Origin: Rubrivivax sp.
Lineage (GTDB): Bacteria; Pseudomonadota; Gammaproteobacteria; Burkholderiales; Burkholderiaceae_C
Length of the DNA: 64,000 bases
NCBI GenBank assembly: GCA_020248945.1
Contig: JADCGQ010000005.1
Span: 94,482 to 158,481 of the forward strand
Direction: 5' to 3'
Below the pieces are notes generated by a model. The model did no database searches and was not told the origin of the DNA. It worked only from the letters and a program-made list of their open reading frames with translations. This document shows, one piece after another, positions 48,276-58,042 of this stretch. The first letter of the stretch is position 1, and each line of letters begins with the position of its first letter. The position numbers and the translations under genes were made by a program.

Positions 48276-49406
48276 ATGCAACTGGCGATGGTCGCTGGCG
48301 AGGCCTCGGGCGACCTGCTCGCTTCCTTGCTGCTCGGCGGCATCCAGGCCCGCTGGCCCGCGCTGCGCACCGCCGGCATCGGCGGCCCGAAGATGACGGC
48401 ACAGGGCTTCGAGGCCTGGTGGCCCAGCGACAAGCTCGCGGTGCGCGGCTATGTCGAGGTGCTGCGCCATTACCGCGGCATCAAGGCCATCCGAGATGCG
48501 CTCGGCGACCGCCTGCTGCGCGAGCGCCCGGCCGGTTTCGTGGGCGTCGACGCGCCCGACTTCAACCTCGGCCTCGAGAAGCGCCTCAAGGCCGCCGGCG
48601 TGCGCACCGTGCACTTCGTGTGCCCCAGCATCTGGGCCTGGCGCGGTGGCCGTGCCAAGAAGATGGCCGAGAGCTGCGACCACGTGCTGTGCCTCTTCCC
48701 CTTCGAGCCCGAACTGCTGGCCGCGCATGGCGTGGCTGCCAGCTTCGTCGGCCATCCGCTGGCCGACGCCATACCGCTGGCGCCGCCACGTGCGGCCAGC
48801 CGCCAGGCGCTGGGACTGGGCGCTGACGACGAGGTGCTGGCGCTGCTGCCCGGCAGCCGCCGCAGCGAGATCCAGTACATCGCGCCGCCCTTCCTGCAGG
48901 CGGTGGCGAGGCTCGCGAAGTCGCGGCCGCGGCTGCGCGTGGTGCTGCCGGTGGCGCCGGGCTTGCGCAGCCTGGTTGAGCCGATGGTTGCCGCCCACGC
49001 GCCCGACGCCGGCGTGCGCCTGCTCGACGGCCAAAGCCACGCCGCGCTGGCCGCCTGCGACCTGACGCTCATCGCCAGCGGCACCGCCACGCTCGAGGCC
49101 GCGCTGTTCAAGCGGCCCATGGTCATCGGCTACGCCATGCACCCGCTGAGCTGGCAGCTCATGAAGCGCATGGCCTACCAGCCCTGGGTGGGCCTGCCGA
49201 ACATCCTGGAGCGCGAGTTCGTGGTGCCCGAGCGCATCCAGTCGCAGTGCCACGCCGAGCAGCTGGAGCGCGACGTGCTCGAGTGGCTCGACGACGCGCC
49301 GCGGCGCGATCGCGTGGCGCAGCGCTTCGCCGACCTTCACCACCGCTTGCGCCAGAACACGGCGCAGCGGGCCACCGATGCCATCGCGCAAGTCTTCTCG
49401 CTCTAG
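48276..49406 (+). CDS. lpxB: Lipid-A-disaccharide synthase
   Basis: A 376-residue glycosyltransferase (GT19) joining UDP-diacylglucosamine and lipid [21 protein letters not shown] at the N-terminus, [14 protein letters not shown] near 115 and LPGSRRSEI near 190 are diagnostic. It overlaps rnhB by 29 bases. Confidence 0.96.
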   Translation: MQLAMVAGEASGDLLASLLLGGIQARWPALRTAGIGGPKMTAQGFEAWWPSDKLAVRGYVEVLRHYRGIKAIRDALGDRLLRERPAGFVGVDAPDFNLGLEKRLKAAGVRTVHFVCPSIWAWRGGRAKKMAESCDHVLCLFPFEPELLAAHGVAASFVGHPLADAIPLAPPRAASRQALGLGADDEVLALLPGSRRSEIQYIAPPFLQAVARLAKSRPRLRVVLPVAPGLRSLVEPMVAAHAPDAGVRLLDGQSHAALAACDLTLIASGTATLEAALFKRPMVIGYAMHPLSWQLMKRMAYQPWVGLPNILEREFVVPERIQSQCHAEQLERDVLEWLDDAPRRDRVAQRFADLHHRLRQNTAQRATDAIAQVFSL

Positions 49407-50043
49407 GCCTTTTCGCTTTGAGCAGCTGGGTCTGGGCTGGGACACGCCCGGGCTGATCGCTGGCGTCGACGAGGCCGGCCGCGGCCCGCTGGCCGGGCCG
49501 GTGGTGGCGGCGGCCGTCATCCTGGATGACTTGCAGCCGATCCGCGGCCTGGCCGATTCGAAGGCGCTGACGGCACTGCGGCGCGAGCGGCTGTTCGATG
49601 AGATCCGCGCCCGCGCGCTGTGCTGCAGCGTGGCCCAGGCCAGCGTCGAGGAGATCGACCAGCTGAACATCCTGCAGGCCACGATGTTGGCGATGCGGCG
49701 CGCCGTCGAAGGCCTGCGCCTGCGCCCGCACCGCGTGGTCGTCGACGGCAACCGCGTGCCGGTGCTGCCGGTGCCGGTGGCGGCCATCGTCAAGGGCGAT
49801 GCCAAGGTGGCGGCCATCTCGGCGGCCTCGATCCTGGCCAAAGTGACCCGCGACCGGCTGTGCGAGGAGTTGCACGCCGCCCACCCGCAGTACGGCTTCG
49901 ACGGCCACAAGGGCTACCCCACGGCGGCGCACCTGGCGGCGCTGCGCGAGCACGGGCCCTGCCTGGCGCACCGGCGCAGCTACGCACCCGTGCGGGCCTG
50001 CCTGGATGCGGCCGCGGCGCCCTCGTGCGAGGGCGCCGAGTGA
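49378..50043 (+). CDS. rnhB: Ribonuclease HII
   Basis: A 221-residue RNase H2 that removes ribonucleotides misincorporated in DNA. The active-site [21 protein letters not shown] and the later [13 protein letters not shown] are signatures. The ATG at 49378 lies inside the end of lpxB. Its stop overlaps the next gene's GTG start. Confidence 0.96.
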   Translation: MPSRKSSRSRPFRFEQLGLGWDTPGLIAGVDEAGRGPLAGPVVAAAVILDDLQPIRGLADSKALTALRRERLFDEIRARALCCSVAQASVEEIDQLNILQATMLAMRRAVEGLRLRPHRVVVDGNRVPVLPVPVAAIVKGDAKVAAISAASILAKVTRDRLCEELHAAHPQYGFDGHKGYPTAAHLAALREHGPCLAHRRSYAPVRACLDAAAAPSCEGAE

Positions 50044-50855
50044 TCGAACCCCAGCGCGAACCCCAGCGCATCAGCTCGCGCGACAACGCCCTGCTGGTGC
50101 GGCTGCGCCGGCTGAGCCAGGACGCCACCGCCTACCGCCGTGTCGGCCAGGCCTGGCTCGAGGGCGACCACCTCTGCCGCGCCTTCGTGCAGCGCGGTGG
50201 CGTGGCGGCGCAGGCCGTGTTCACCGACGAGGCCTGGCAGCAACCGGCCTTGCGCGCGCTGGCCACTGGCGCCACGCGCACGGCGCTGGTGCCTTCGGCG
50301 CTGTTCGCCGGCATCAGCAGCCTGCCGAGCCCGGCGCTGATGGGCTTTCTGATCGATCTGCCCGCGGCCGGGGCGCTGCAGGCCGATGCCGCCACGCTGG
50401 TGCTCGACCGCGTGCAGGACGCCGGCAACGTGGGCAGCATGCTGCGCAGCGCCGCGGCCTTTGGTGTGCGGCAGGTGGTGGCGCTCAAGGGCACGGCGGC
50501 GCTGTGGAGCCCGAAGGTGCTGCGCGCCGGCATGGGTGCGCACTTCGGTCTGGCGCTGATCGACGGCGCCGAGCCGGCGCTGCTGGATGCGCTGGCCGTG
50601 CCGCTGGTGGCCACCAGCTCGCATGCGGGCCTCGAGCTGCCACAGGCGCCACTGCCCGTGCCCTGCGCCTGGGTGATGGGCCACGAAGGGCAGGGGGTGG
50701 ATGCGGCCTTGCTCGCCCGCTGCGCACTGACGGTGCGCATTCCGCAGCCGGGCGGCGAGGAGTCGCTGAACGTGGCTGCGGCGGCGGCGGTGTGCCTGTA
50801 CGAATCGGTACGCCGATTGCCGCAGCAGCCCGCGCGCCCGCCCGCCGCTCAGTAG
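50040..50855 (+). CDS. TrmH/SpoU-family RNA 2'-O-methyltransferase
   Basis: A 271-residue SPOUT methyltransferase. The N-terminal substrate-binding part ([17 protein letters not shown]) precedes the catalytic motifs [36 protein letters not shown] and [19 protein letters not shown], which form the knotted SAM site. The target rRNA or tRNA cannot be read from the sequence. GTG 50040 overlaps the rnhB stop (GTGA). The 3' end overlaps convergent ppsR by 7 bases. Confidence 0.93.
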   Translation: MIEPQREPQRISSRDNALLVRLRRLSQDATAYRRVGQAWLEGDHLCRAFVQRGGVAAQAVFTDEAWQQPALRALATGATRTALVPSALFAGISSLPSPALMGFLIDLPAAGALQADAATLVLDRVQDAGNVGSMLRSAAAFGVRQVVALKGTAALWSPKVLRAGMGAHFGLALIDGAEPALLDALAVPLVATSSHAGLELPQAPLPVPCAWVMGHEGQGVDAALLARCALTVRIPQPGGEESLNVAAAAAVCLYESVRRLPQQPARPPAAQ

Positions 50856-51682
50856 ATCAGCCGGTCCGGCCGCAGATCGCGCAGGATGGTGGTCGCGATC
50901 TCCTCGATGCTCTTGTGCGTGGACGACAGCCACGACACGCCCTCGCGCCGCATCATGCTTTCGGCCTCGCGCACCTCGTAGCGGCAGTTCTCGATCGAGG
51001 CGTACTTGCTGCCGGGCCGGCGCTCGTGCCGGATCTGCGACAGGCGCTCGGGGTCGATGGTGAGGCCGAAGCACTTGCGCTTGTAGGGCGTCAGCGGCGT
51101 GGGCAGGCGGCCACGCTCGAAGTCTTCGGGGATCAGCGGGCAGTTGGCGGCCTTGATGCCGTGCTGCATGGCCAGGTACAGGCTGGTCGGCGTCTTGCCG
51201 CTGCGCGACACGCCGAGAAGGATGACATCGGCCTCGGCCAGATTGCGCGAACTCTGGCCGTCGTCGTGCGCGAGGCTGAAGTTGATGGCCTCGATGCGGT
51301 CGCTGTATTCCTGGCTCTTGCTCACGTCGGTGAAGCGGCCGACGCGGTGGTTGCTCTTGACGCCGAACTCCAGCTCCAGCGGCTCGACGAAGGTGCGGAA
51401 CATGTCCATCACCATACCCTTGCAGCCCTGGCCGGTGCCCCCGGTGAGGATGTCGCGCACGTCCTCGCGCACCAGCGTCACGAACACGATGGGGCGCTTG
51501 CCTTCGCGCTCGGCCGTGGCGTCGATCTCGGCGCGCACCTGGTGCGCCTTCTCGATGGTGTCGATGAAGGGCCGGCGCACGTGCCGCGGCTTGGCGGCGA
51601 ACTGCGCGAGGATCGAGTTGCCGAAGGTCTCGGCGGTGATGCCGGTGCCGTCCGAGACGAAAAACACGGTGCGTTCGGGCAT
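50849..51682 (-). CDS. ppsR: PEP synthase regulatory protein (kinase/phosphotransferase, DUF299)
   Basis: A 277-residue bifunctional regulator that inactivates PEP synthase by ADP-dependent phosphorylation of a threonine and reactivates it by phosphorolysis. The N-terminus VFFVSDGTGITAETFGNSIL and the P-loop GVSRSGKTPTSLYLA (near 155) are diagnostic. It is divergent from its target ppsA, 221 bases apart, the usual arrangement. Confidence 0.95.
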   Translation of the reverse strand: MPERTVFFVSDGTGITAETFGNSILAQFAAKPRHVRRPFIDTIEKAHQVRAEIDATAEREGKRPIVFVTLVREDVRDILTGGTGQGCKGMVMDMFRTFVEPLELEFGVKSNHRVGRFTDVSKSQEYSDRIEAINFSLAHDDGQSSRNLAEADVILLGVSRSGKTPTSLYLAMQHGIKAANCPLIPEDFERGRLPTPLTPYKRKCFGLTIDPERLSQIRHERRPGSKYASIENCRYEVREAESMMRREGVSWLSSTHKSIEEIATTILRDLRPDRLIY

Positions 51683-51903
51683 GGGCGAGGCCGGTGGGGC
51701 GGGCAGGGTGGCAATCAGGTCATCATAAGGAAACAGTCCCTAGAATCGACTGCAACGATCCCACTCATTGCGCCTAGCCGCCTCGACGTGAACCTCACCG
51801 GCCCAGAACAAGAAGTCCAAGCCGCCGGCAGCAGGAGAGTCGACGCCGCCCATGCAGCCGCGCATGCGATCGCACCGGTTTTTTCACATCACGGAGCTTT
51901 CCC
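51683..51903. promoter_or_regulatory. Divergent ppsR/ppsA promoter region
   Basis: This 221-base gap has no gene and must carry promoters for both. TAGAAT at 51741-51746 is a candidate plus-strand -10, but the -35 is weak. A ribosome-binding site (ACGGAG) precedes the ppsA ATG. I see no clear operator. Confidence 0.45.
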
Positions 51904-54327
51904 ATGGCACAGGCATCGATGGCGACCGCCCTGGTCGTCCCTTTCGAAGAACTGAGGATGACCGACGTCGAGGTGGTGGGCGGCAAGAACGCCAGCCTCG
52001 GCGAGATGATCAGCCAACTGGCCGCCAGCGGCGTGCGCGTGCCCGGCGGCTTTGCCACCACGGCGCACGCATTCCGCGTGTTCCTGCGCGAAGGCGGCCT
52101 CGAGCAGCGCATCAACGACACGCTGGCCAAGCTGGACGTCGACGACGTGCGGGCGCTGGCCGAGGTCGGCGCCATGGTGCGCCGCTGGGTCATCGAGGCG
52201 CCGTTCCCGGCCGCCTTCGAGGCCGAGGTGCGCACGCATTACGCGCGCCTGGTGGCCGAATCGCCCGAGGCCAGCTTCGCGGTGCGCTCGTCGGCGACGG
52301 CCGAAGACCTGCCCGACGCCAGCTTCGCTGGCCAGCAGGAGACCTTCCTCAACGTGCGCGGCATCGACGACGTGCTGCTGCACATGAAGGAGGTCTTCGC
52401 CTCGCTCTACAACGACCGCGCCATCAGCTACCGCGTGCACAAGGGCTTCGCCCATGCCGACGTGGCGCTGTCGGCCGGCGTGCAGCGCATGGTGCGCTCC
52501 GATCTGGGCGCAGCCGGCGTGCTGTTCACCATCGACACCGAGAGCGGCTTCCCCGACGTCGTCTTCATCACCGCCAGCTACGGCCTGGGCGAACTGGTGG
52601 TGCAGGGCTCGGTGAACCCCGACGAGTTCTTCGTCCACAAGCCGACGCTGGCGGCCGGGCGCTTCCCCGTCATCCGCCGCGTGCTGGGCAGCAAGCTGCA
52701 GCGCATGGAGTTCGCCACCGAGGCCGACCGCGCGAATCCGGCTCATGGCAGCCGCCTCGTGAAGACGCTCGACACCCCGCCCGAGCAGCGCAACCGCTAT
52801 GCCCTCACCGACGCCGACGCCATCGAGCTGGCCAAGTACGCGGTGATCATCGAAAAGCACTACGGCCGTCCGATGGACGTGGAGTGGGGCAAGGACGGCA
52901 TCGACGGCAAGCTCTACATCCTGCAGGCCCGGCCCGAGACGGTGAAGAGCCAGACCGGCGGCGTCGAGCAGCGCTTCAAGCTCAAGGGCGACCGCAGCAA
53001 GACGCCGGTGCTGGTGGAAGGCCGCGCCATCGGCCAGAAGGTGGGCACGGGGCCGGTGCGGCTGGTGAGCAGCACCGCCGAGATGGAGCGCGTGCAGCCG
53101 GGTGACATCCTCGTCACCGACATGACCGACCCGAACTGGGAGCCGGTGATGAAGCGCGCCGCGGCCATCGTCACCAACCGCGGCGGGCGCACCTGCCACG
53201 CGGCCATCATCGCGCGCGAACTGGGCATCCCGGCCGTGGTGGGCTGTGGCGACGCCACCGAGAAGCTCACCGAGGGCACGCTGGTGACGGTGAGCTGCGC
53301 CGAGGGCGACACCGGCTTCATCTACGACGGGCTGATCGAGACCGAGATCACCGACGTCGTGCGCGGCGAGATGCCGTACTGCCCGATCAAGATCATGATG
53401 AACGTCGGCAACCCGACGCTGGCCTTCGACTTTGCGCAGATGCCCAACAGCGGCGTCGGCCTGGCGCGGCTGGAGTTCATCATCAACAACAACATCGGGG
53501 TGCACCCGAAGGCCATCCTCGACTACCCCAACATCGACGCCGACCTGAAGAAGGCCGTCGAGAGCGTGGCCCGTGGCCATGCCAGCCCGCGCGCCTTCTA
53601 TGTGGACAAGCTCACCGAGGGCGTGGCCACCATCGCCGCCGCCTTCTGGCCCAAGCCGGTGATCGTGCGCCTCTCAGACTTCAAGAGCAACGAGTACCGC
53701 AAGCTCATCGGCGGCACGCGCTACGAGCCCGATGAAGAGAACCCGATGCTGGGCTTCCGCGGCGCCAGCCGCTACATCAGCGGCGACTTCGCCGACGCCT
53801 TTGCGATGGAGTGCGAGGCGCTCAAGCGCGTGCGTGTCGACATGGGGCTGAACAACGTCGAGGTGATGGTGCCGTTCGTGCGCACCGTGAAGCAGGCCGA
53901 GCGCGTGAAGACGATGCTGGCCGAGCGCGGCCTCAGGCGCGCGGCCGAAGGCGGCACCGACGGCCTGCGCCTGATCATGATGTGCGAGGTGCCGAGCAAT
54001 GCCATCCTGGCCGACCAGTTCCTCGAGCACTTCGACGGCATGAGCATCGGCAGCAACGACCTGACGCAGCTCACGCTGGGCCTTGATCGCGACAGCGGCC
54101 TGGAGCAGCTCGCGCACGACTTCGACGAGCGCGATCCGGCGGTGAAGGCGCTGATCTCGCGTGCCATCACGGCCTGCCGGGCCACCGGCAAGTACGTCGG
54201 CATCTGCGGCCAGGGGCCGAGCGACCACCCCGACTTCGCCGACTGGCTGGCGCAGGAGGGCATCGTGTCGATCTCGCTGAACCCGGACTCGGTGATCGAG
54301 ACCTGGCTGCGTCTGTCCAAGAGCTGA
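51904..54327 (+). CDS. ppsA: Phosphoenolpyruvate synthase
   Basis: An 807-residue enzyme converting pyruvate and ATP to PEP, AMP and phosphate, needed for gluconeogenesis from three-carbon compounds. The N-terminal ATP-binding domain has [15 protein letters not shown] and [26 protein letters not shown]. The phosphohistidine motif [23 protein letters not shown] is near residue 431. The C-terminal PEP/pyruvate domain ends with [20 protein letters not shown] 51904 or 51919 could be used. It is regulated by adjacent ppsR. Confidence 0.97.
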   Translation: MAQASMATALVVPFEELRMTDVEVVGGKNASLGEMISQLAASGVRVPGGFATTAHAFRVFLREGGLEQRINDTLAKLDVDDVRALAEVGAMVRRWVIEAPFPAAFEAEVRTHYARLVAESPEASFAVRSSATAEDLPDASFAGQQETFLNVRGIDDVLLHMKEVFASLYNDRAISYRVHKGFAHADVALSAGVQRMVRSDLGAAGVLFTIDTESGFPDVVFITASYGLGELVVQGSVNPDEFFVHKPTLAAGRFPVIRRVLGSKLQRMEFATEADRANPAHGSRLVKTLDTPPEQRNRYALTDADAIELAKYAVIIEKHYGRPMDVEWGKDGIDGKLYILQARPETVKSQTGGVEQRFKLKGDRSKTPVLVEGRAIGQKVGTGPVRLVSSTAEMERVQPGDILVTDMTDPNWEPVMKRAAAIVTNRGGRTCHAAIIARELGIPAVVGCGDATEKLTEGTLVTVSCAEGDTGFIYDGLIETEITDVVRGEMPYCPIKIMMNVGNPTLAFDFAQMPNSGVGLARLEFIINNNIGVHPKAILDYPNIDADLKKAVESVARGHASPRAFYVDKLTEGVATIAAAFWPKPVIVRLSDFKSNEYRKLIGGTRYEPDEENPMLGFRGASRYISGDFADAFAMECEALKRVRVDMGLNNVEVMVPFVRTVKQAERVKTMLAERGLRRAAEGGTDGLRLIMMCEVPSNAILADQFLEHFDGMSIGSNDLTQLTLGLDRDSGLEQLAHDFDERDPAVKALISRAITACRATGKYVGICGQGPSDHPDFADWLAQEGIVSISLNPDSVIETWLRLSKS

Positions 54328-54520
54328 CGGCGGCTCGCTTCGGGGCGGTGGTGAAGGCTGCTGCCCCGATCAAGAGCCCTTGTCGGCAGCAAGGTTGTCC
54401 AGTGCAAACCTAGGGAAAGACCTATCGGGGGATGTGCGGCAACGCACGGCGCACGTCAGAAAGTCGTAAGCGCCCCCGCCAACAGTGCGGTCAGCTTCTG
54501 AAGAGGCCTCAAGGGCCGCC
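54328..54520. other. Gap between ppsA and small membrane protein gene
   Basis: A 193-base gap without a gene. It contains a small hairpin, GTGCG-GCAA-CGCAC at 54434-54447, and the string CCTAGGGAAAGACCTATCGG just before it. No clear promoter hexamers are visible. It may hold the leader of the next operon. Confidence 0.4.
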
Positions 54521-54826
54521 ATGCTGACCTTTCTCAACGCTGTTCAAGTGATCCTGTATGTCGCGCTGCTGGCCCTGATGGGCCAGGGCGTGCTGTTCGT
54601 GCTTGCCGGCGACAAACGCGAGAGCAACGTGTTCTACACATTGCTGCGCGTCATCAGCAAGCCGTTCACGGTGCCGATGCGCAAGATCACGCCCAAGCAG
54701 GTGGCCGACCACCACGTGCCGATCGTCACCTTCTTCTTCCTCGTCATCCTGTACGCGATCGTCACCTTCGAACGTGCCGATCTGTGTGTCACCTCCAACT
54801 TGGTCGGGCAACCGGGCTGCCGATGA
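54521..54826 (+). CDS. Small two-helix membrane protein of unknown function
   Basis: A 101-residue protein not recognised by family. It begins MLTFLNAVQVILYVALLALMG, the first hydrophobic helix, and has a second near VPIVTFFFLVILYAIVTFE. Between them is a basic loop (SKPFTVPMRKITPKQ) reminiscent of YggT-type proteins, though I cannot confirm that. Two cysteines lie near the C-terminus. The stop overlaps the ATG of the TPR gene (ATGA), so the two are likely coupled and may work together. Confidence 0.75.
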   Translation: MLTFLNAVQVILYVALLALMGQGVLFVLAGDKRESNVFYTLLRVISKPFTVPMRKITPKQVADHHVPIVTFFFLVILYAIVTFERADLCVTSNLVGQPGCR

Positions 54827-55401
54827 AATCCTTCGACTACCTCGCGCTGAAGTGGCGTGCCATCGGCCTGATCGTCATCGGCCGGCGAGAGCGTGCACTC
54901 GCGCTGTTCGAACAGATGGCCGGGCGCTGGCCCGACGATGTCTACGTGCTGGCCAGCCGCGTGCACCTGCTCACTGAACTCGGCCGTCGAGCCGAGGCGC
55001 TGGCCGTGTCTGATCGGCTGGTGGTGGTGCAGCCCGACAATGCCCACCACTGGTTCAACCGTGGCTTCATGTTCGAGTCTGCTGAACGCTGGGATGAAGC
55101 ACTGGCGTCGTTCAAGCGCGCCACCGAGCTGAGCCCGCTGCTCGACCGCGCCTGGTACGGCCTCGGTCTCGTGCTCATTCGCCTGCAGCGCTACGACGAG
55201 GCCGTCGAGGCGCTCAAGCGCAACACCGAACTGCAACCGATGAGCCCCTATGGCTGGTACCAGCTGGCCCGGGTGCAGGTTGACCGCCAGAAGCCCGAAG
55301 AGGCGGTGAAGATCATCCGGCATCTCCAGGGCTTCGAGCCCAAGGTGGCGGCGCAATTGGCCCGCGAGACCGGCCTCGTGCCGCCGCAGCCCACGCTTTG
55401 A
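54823..55401 (+). CDS. TPR-repeat protein
   Basis: A 192-residue protein made of about four tetratricopeptide repeats, for example NAHHWFNRGFMFESAERWDEALASFKRA and LDRAWYGLGLVLIRLQRYDEAVEALKR. A short hydrophobic stretch near residues 8-18 (KWRAIGLIVIG) is too short to be a clear signal. TPRs mediate protein contacts, so a partner, perhaps the coupled membrane protein, is likely. The function is unknown. Confidence 0.82.
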   Translation: MKSFDYLALKWRAIGLIVIGRRERALALFEQMAGRWPDDVYVLASRVHLLTELGRRAEALAVSDRLVVVQPDNAHHWFNRGFMFESAERWDEALASFKRATELSPLLDRAWYGLGLVLIRLQRYDEAVEALKRNTELQPMSPYGWYQLARVQVDRQKPEEAVKIIRHLQGFEPKVAAQLARETGLVPPQPTL

Positions 55402-55408
55402 CGGCCGC

Positions 55409-55426
55409 GTGCCCGTTGGCGGGCAC
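55409..55426 (+). terminator. Terminator-like hairpin after TPR gene
   Basis: GTGCCCG-TTGG-CGGGCAC is a perfect 7-bp stem 8 bases after the TPR gene stop. The following sequence AGGCTTTGCC is only slightly U-rich. Confidence 0.45.
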
Positions 55427-55498
55427 AGGCTTTGCCGAGTTGTTTGTGTGAGAGAGACAGGCCCAGTCCGGGTCGAAAACCAAGTAAGGGGTGACAGC

Positions 55499-55756
55499 AT
55501 GCAGGTGAGTGAGAACCACCAGCGATACTGGTCGAAGAACCTCAGGATCACCGCGATCCTGTTGTCGATCTGGTTCGTTGCGACATTCGTCGTGAGCTTC
55601 TTTGCTCGCGATCTGAACTTCAACTTCTTTGGTTGGCCGTTCAGCTTCTACATGGGCGCGCAGGGCTCGTTGTTGGTCTACATGGCCATCATCTGGTACT
55701 ACGCCCACTACATGAACAAGCTCGACCAAGAGCACGGCGTTGCCGAGGAGGAATGA
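55499..55756 (+). CDS. Sodium:solute symporter small subunit (DUF4212)
   Basis: An 85-residue membrane protein with two hydrophobic helices (TAILLSIWFVATFVVSFF and FYMGAQGSLLVYMAIIWYYAHYM). The motif FFGWPFSFYMGAQG marks the DUF4212 family, the small partner of VC_2705-type symporters. ATG 55499 follows an AAGGGGTGA ribosome-binding site. The large subunit starts just after its stop, and its ribosome-binding site (GAGGAGG) lies within this gene. Confidence 0.92.
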   Translation: MQVSENHQRYWSKNLRITAILLSIWFVATFVVSFFARDLNFNFFGWPFSFYMGAQGSLLVYMAIIWYYAHYMNKLDQEHGVAEEE

Positions 55757-55757
55757 C

Positions 55758-57887
55758 ATGGCTGGCCTGAGTTTTGAGCCGGAAACCGGCGTATCGAACA
55801 AAGAAGCCAACGCGGCCTTCAAGAAGGGGCTTAACAAGGTGTACGGCTGGTACACCGGGGGCTTCTTGGCTTTCGTGATCGTTCTGGCGATCGCCGAGCA
55901 AATGGGCCTGGGTCGCGGTGCCATCGGCATCGTGTTCCTGCTGGCCACCGTGGGCCTGTATGCCGGCATCGGCATCATGAGCCGCACCAACGACGCGGCG
56001 GAGTACTACGTCGCTGGCCGTCGCGTGCCCGCCATCTACAACGGCATGGCCACGGGCGCTGACTGGATGAGCGCAGCCTCCTTCATCGGCATGGCCGGCA
56101 CGCTGTACCTCACCGGTTACGGCGGCCTGGCCTTCATCATGGGCTGGACAGGCGGCTACTGCCTGGTGGCGCTGTTCCTGGCGCCGTACCTGCGCAAGTT
56201 CGGCCAGTTCACGATCCCCGACTTTCTGGGCGCTCGTTACGAAGGTAACGCCGCCCGCTTCGTCGGCATCCTGATCGCGATCCTGGTGTCGTTCGTGTAC
56301 GTGGTGGCGCAGATCTACGGCGTTGGCCTCATCACCACGCGCCTGTCGGGCCTGGCCTTCGAGATCGGCATCTTCGTCGGCCTCGGTGGCATCCTGGTCT
56401 GCTCGTTCATGGGCGGCATGCGTGCCGTCACCTGGACGCAGGTCGCGCAGTACATCATCCTGATCGTGGCTTACCTGATCCCGGTGGTGTGGCTGTCGGT
56501 GAAGCAGACGGGCGTGCCCATCCCGCAAGTGATCTACGGCGCCCAACTGGCCAAGATCACCGAGCGCGAAGCGCAGCTCATCGCCGACCCGAAAGAGCAG
56601 GAAGTCCGGGCCATCTTCAAGCAGCGCAGCGACGACCTCGCTGCCAAGCTGAAGGACGTGCCGGCTGCTCTGGCTGCCGACCGTGCGGCCGCGCAGAAGA
56701 AGGTCGACGACCTGAAGGCCGCGGCTGCGCCGCTGGCTGACGTGCAGGCGGCCGAGAAGGCGCTGGCTGCGGTTCCTGCCAACGAAGCTGCCGCCAAGAC
56801 GGCCTGGACGGCGGCGAAGGCGGCCGCCGATGGCCGCACCGGCCCGCTGGCCGGCATGCCGCGCCATGGGCAGCAGTTCGCGGGCGATCCGAACGGTGAC
56901 GAAAAGGCGCAGGCCGCTTTCGACACCTCGCGCCGCAACTTCCTCGGTCTGGTGTTCTGCCTGATGGTGGGTACGGCCGCGCTGCCGCACATCCTGATGC
57001 GCTACTACACCACGCCGTCGGTGAAGGAAGCCCGCTCGTCGGTGACCTGGTCGTTGTTCTTCATCTTCCTGCTGTACTTCACCGCGCCGGCTCTGGCGGT
57101 GCTGGTCAAGTACGAGGTGTTCAACGTCATGGTGGGCACACCGTTCGACAAGCTGCCTGCCTGGGTGGGCTCCTGGTCGAAGGTCGATCCTGCGCTGCTG
57201 TCGATTGCCGACATCAACAAGGACGGCATCTTCCAGCTGGGTGAGATGCGCATCGGCGGCGACATCATCGTGCTGGCCACGCCCGAGATCGCCGGCTTGC
57301 CGTATGTCATCTCCGGCCTTGTGGCGGCGGGTGGCTTGGCGGCTGCGCTGTCCACGGCCGACGGCCTGCTGCTGACGATCGCCAACGCGCTGAGCCACGA
57401 CCTGTACTACAAGATGATCGATCCCAACGCGCCGACGGCACGCCGGGTGATGATCTCCAAGATCTTGCTGCTGATCGTGGCCCTTGCGGCGGCCTATGTG
57501 GCGTCGTTGAAGATCGCCGACATCCTGTTCCTGGTGTCTGCAGCCTTCTCGCTGGCCGCGGCGGGCTTCTTCCCGGCGCTGGTGCTCGGCATCTTCTGGA
57601 AGCGAGCCACCAAGTGGGGTGCCGTGCTGGGCATGATCAGCGGTACCGTGGTCACGTTCTATTACATGGCCACCACGCAGGTCTGGATGCGCGGCCTGTT
57701 TAACGTGACCTCGCCAGTCGCCGACAACATGTGGTGGGGCATGCAGCCCATCGCTGCCGGCGTGTTCGGTGTGCCGCTGGGTTTTGCCGTGATCATCATC
57801 GTCAGCTTGCTGACGAAGGCCCCGGATCAGAAGATCCAGGAGCTGGTGGAGCACGTGCGTTACCCGAACCTGGTGGGTTCGAAGTAA
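55758..57887 (+). CDS. Sodium:solute symporter, VC_2705-type large subunit
   Basis: A 709-residue SSF-family transporter with 13 or more predicted membrane helices, distantly like acetate permease ActP. Typical SSF sequence is seen in YYVAGRRVPAIYNGMATGADWMSAASF and GQFTIPDFLGARYEGNAARF. Residues about 262-390 form a hydrophilic Ala/Lys/Asp-rich insertion, probably coiled coil (RAAAQKKVDDLKAAAAPLAD), between two helices. The usual family length is near 550-600, so this adds over 100 residues. The substrate, perhaps a short carboxylate, is unproven. ATG 55758 follows a strong GAGGAGG site. Confidence 0.93.
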   Translation: MAGLSFEPETGVSNKEANAAFKKGLNKVYGWYTGGFLAFVIVLAIAEQMGLGRGAIGIVFLLATVGLYAGIGIMSRTNDAAEYYVAGRRVPAIYNGMATGADWMSAASFIGMAGTLYLTGYGGLAFIMGWTGGYCLVALFLAPYLRKFGQFTIPDFLGARYEGNAARFVGILIAILVSFVYVVAQIYGVGLITTRLSGLAFEIGIFVGLGGILVCSFMGGMRAVTWTQVAQYIILIVAYLIPVVWLSVKQTGVPIPQVIYGAQLAKITEREAQLIADPKEQEVRAIFKQRSDDLAAKLKDVPAALAADRAAAQKKVDDLKAAAAPLADVQAAEKALAAVPANEAAAKTAWTAAKAAADGRTGPLAGMPRHGQQFAGDPNGDEKAQAAFDTSRRNFLGLVFCLMVGTAALPHILMRYYTTPSVKEARSSVTWSLFFIFLLYFTAPALAVLVKYEVFNVMVGTPFDKLPAWVGSWSKVDPALLSIADINKDGIFQLGEMRIGGDIIVLATPEIAGLPYVISGLVAAGGLAAALSTADGLLLTIANALSHDLYYKMIDPNAPTARRVMISKILLLIVALAAAYVASLKIADILFLVSAAFSLAAAGFFPALVLGIFWKRATKWGAVLGMISGTVVTFYYMATTQVWMRGLFNVTSPVADNMWWGMQPIAAGVFGVPLGFAVIIIVSLLTKAPDQKIQELVEHVRYPNLVGSK

Positions 57888-57905
57888 GTCACTGACTCGC
57901 TGTCG

Positions 57906-57968
57906 CGGGCGCAAAGCGCCCGTGGCGCTGCGATCCCAAGGCCGCACCCGCAAGGGTGCGGCCTTTTT
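57906..57968 (+). terminator. Tandem hairpins with intrinsic terminator after symporter
   Basis: A first stem CGGGCGC-AAA-GCGCCCG (57906-57922) is followed by a 12-bp terminator stem AAGGCCGCACCC-GCAA-GGGTGCGGCCTT with TTTTT (57938-57968). It ends the symporter transcript, so the next genes need their own promoter or read-through. Confidence 0.88.
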
Positions 57969-58042
57969 CATGGGGCGGTGCGTGCCGGCTTGTTGATGCT
58001 CGTCAGCCACGGCCCGGGGCCGAGCGGCCTAGCATCGGGAAC

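Noticed and set aside
47397-49910. 837-residue minus-strand ORF
   Set aside because: Antisense to lpxA, lpxB and rnhB, which are all clearly real.
50849-50855. Overlap of convergent trmH-family and ppsR genes as a possible frameshift
   Set aside because: Both proteins have complete family-typical C-termini; a 7-base stop overlap is ordinary here.
55689-58010. 773-residue minus-strand ORF
   Set aside because: Antisense to the symporter; translation is Gln/His/Arg-rich with no motif.
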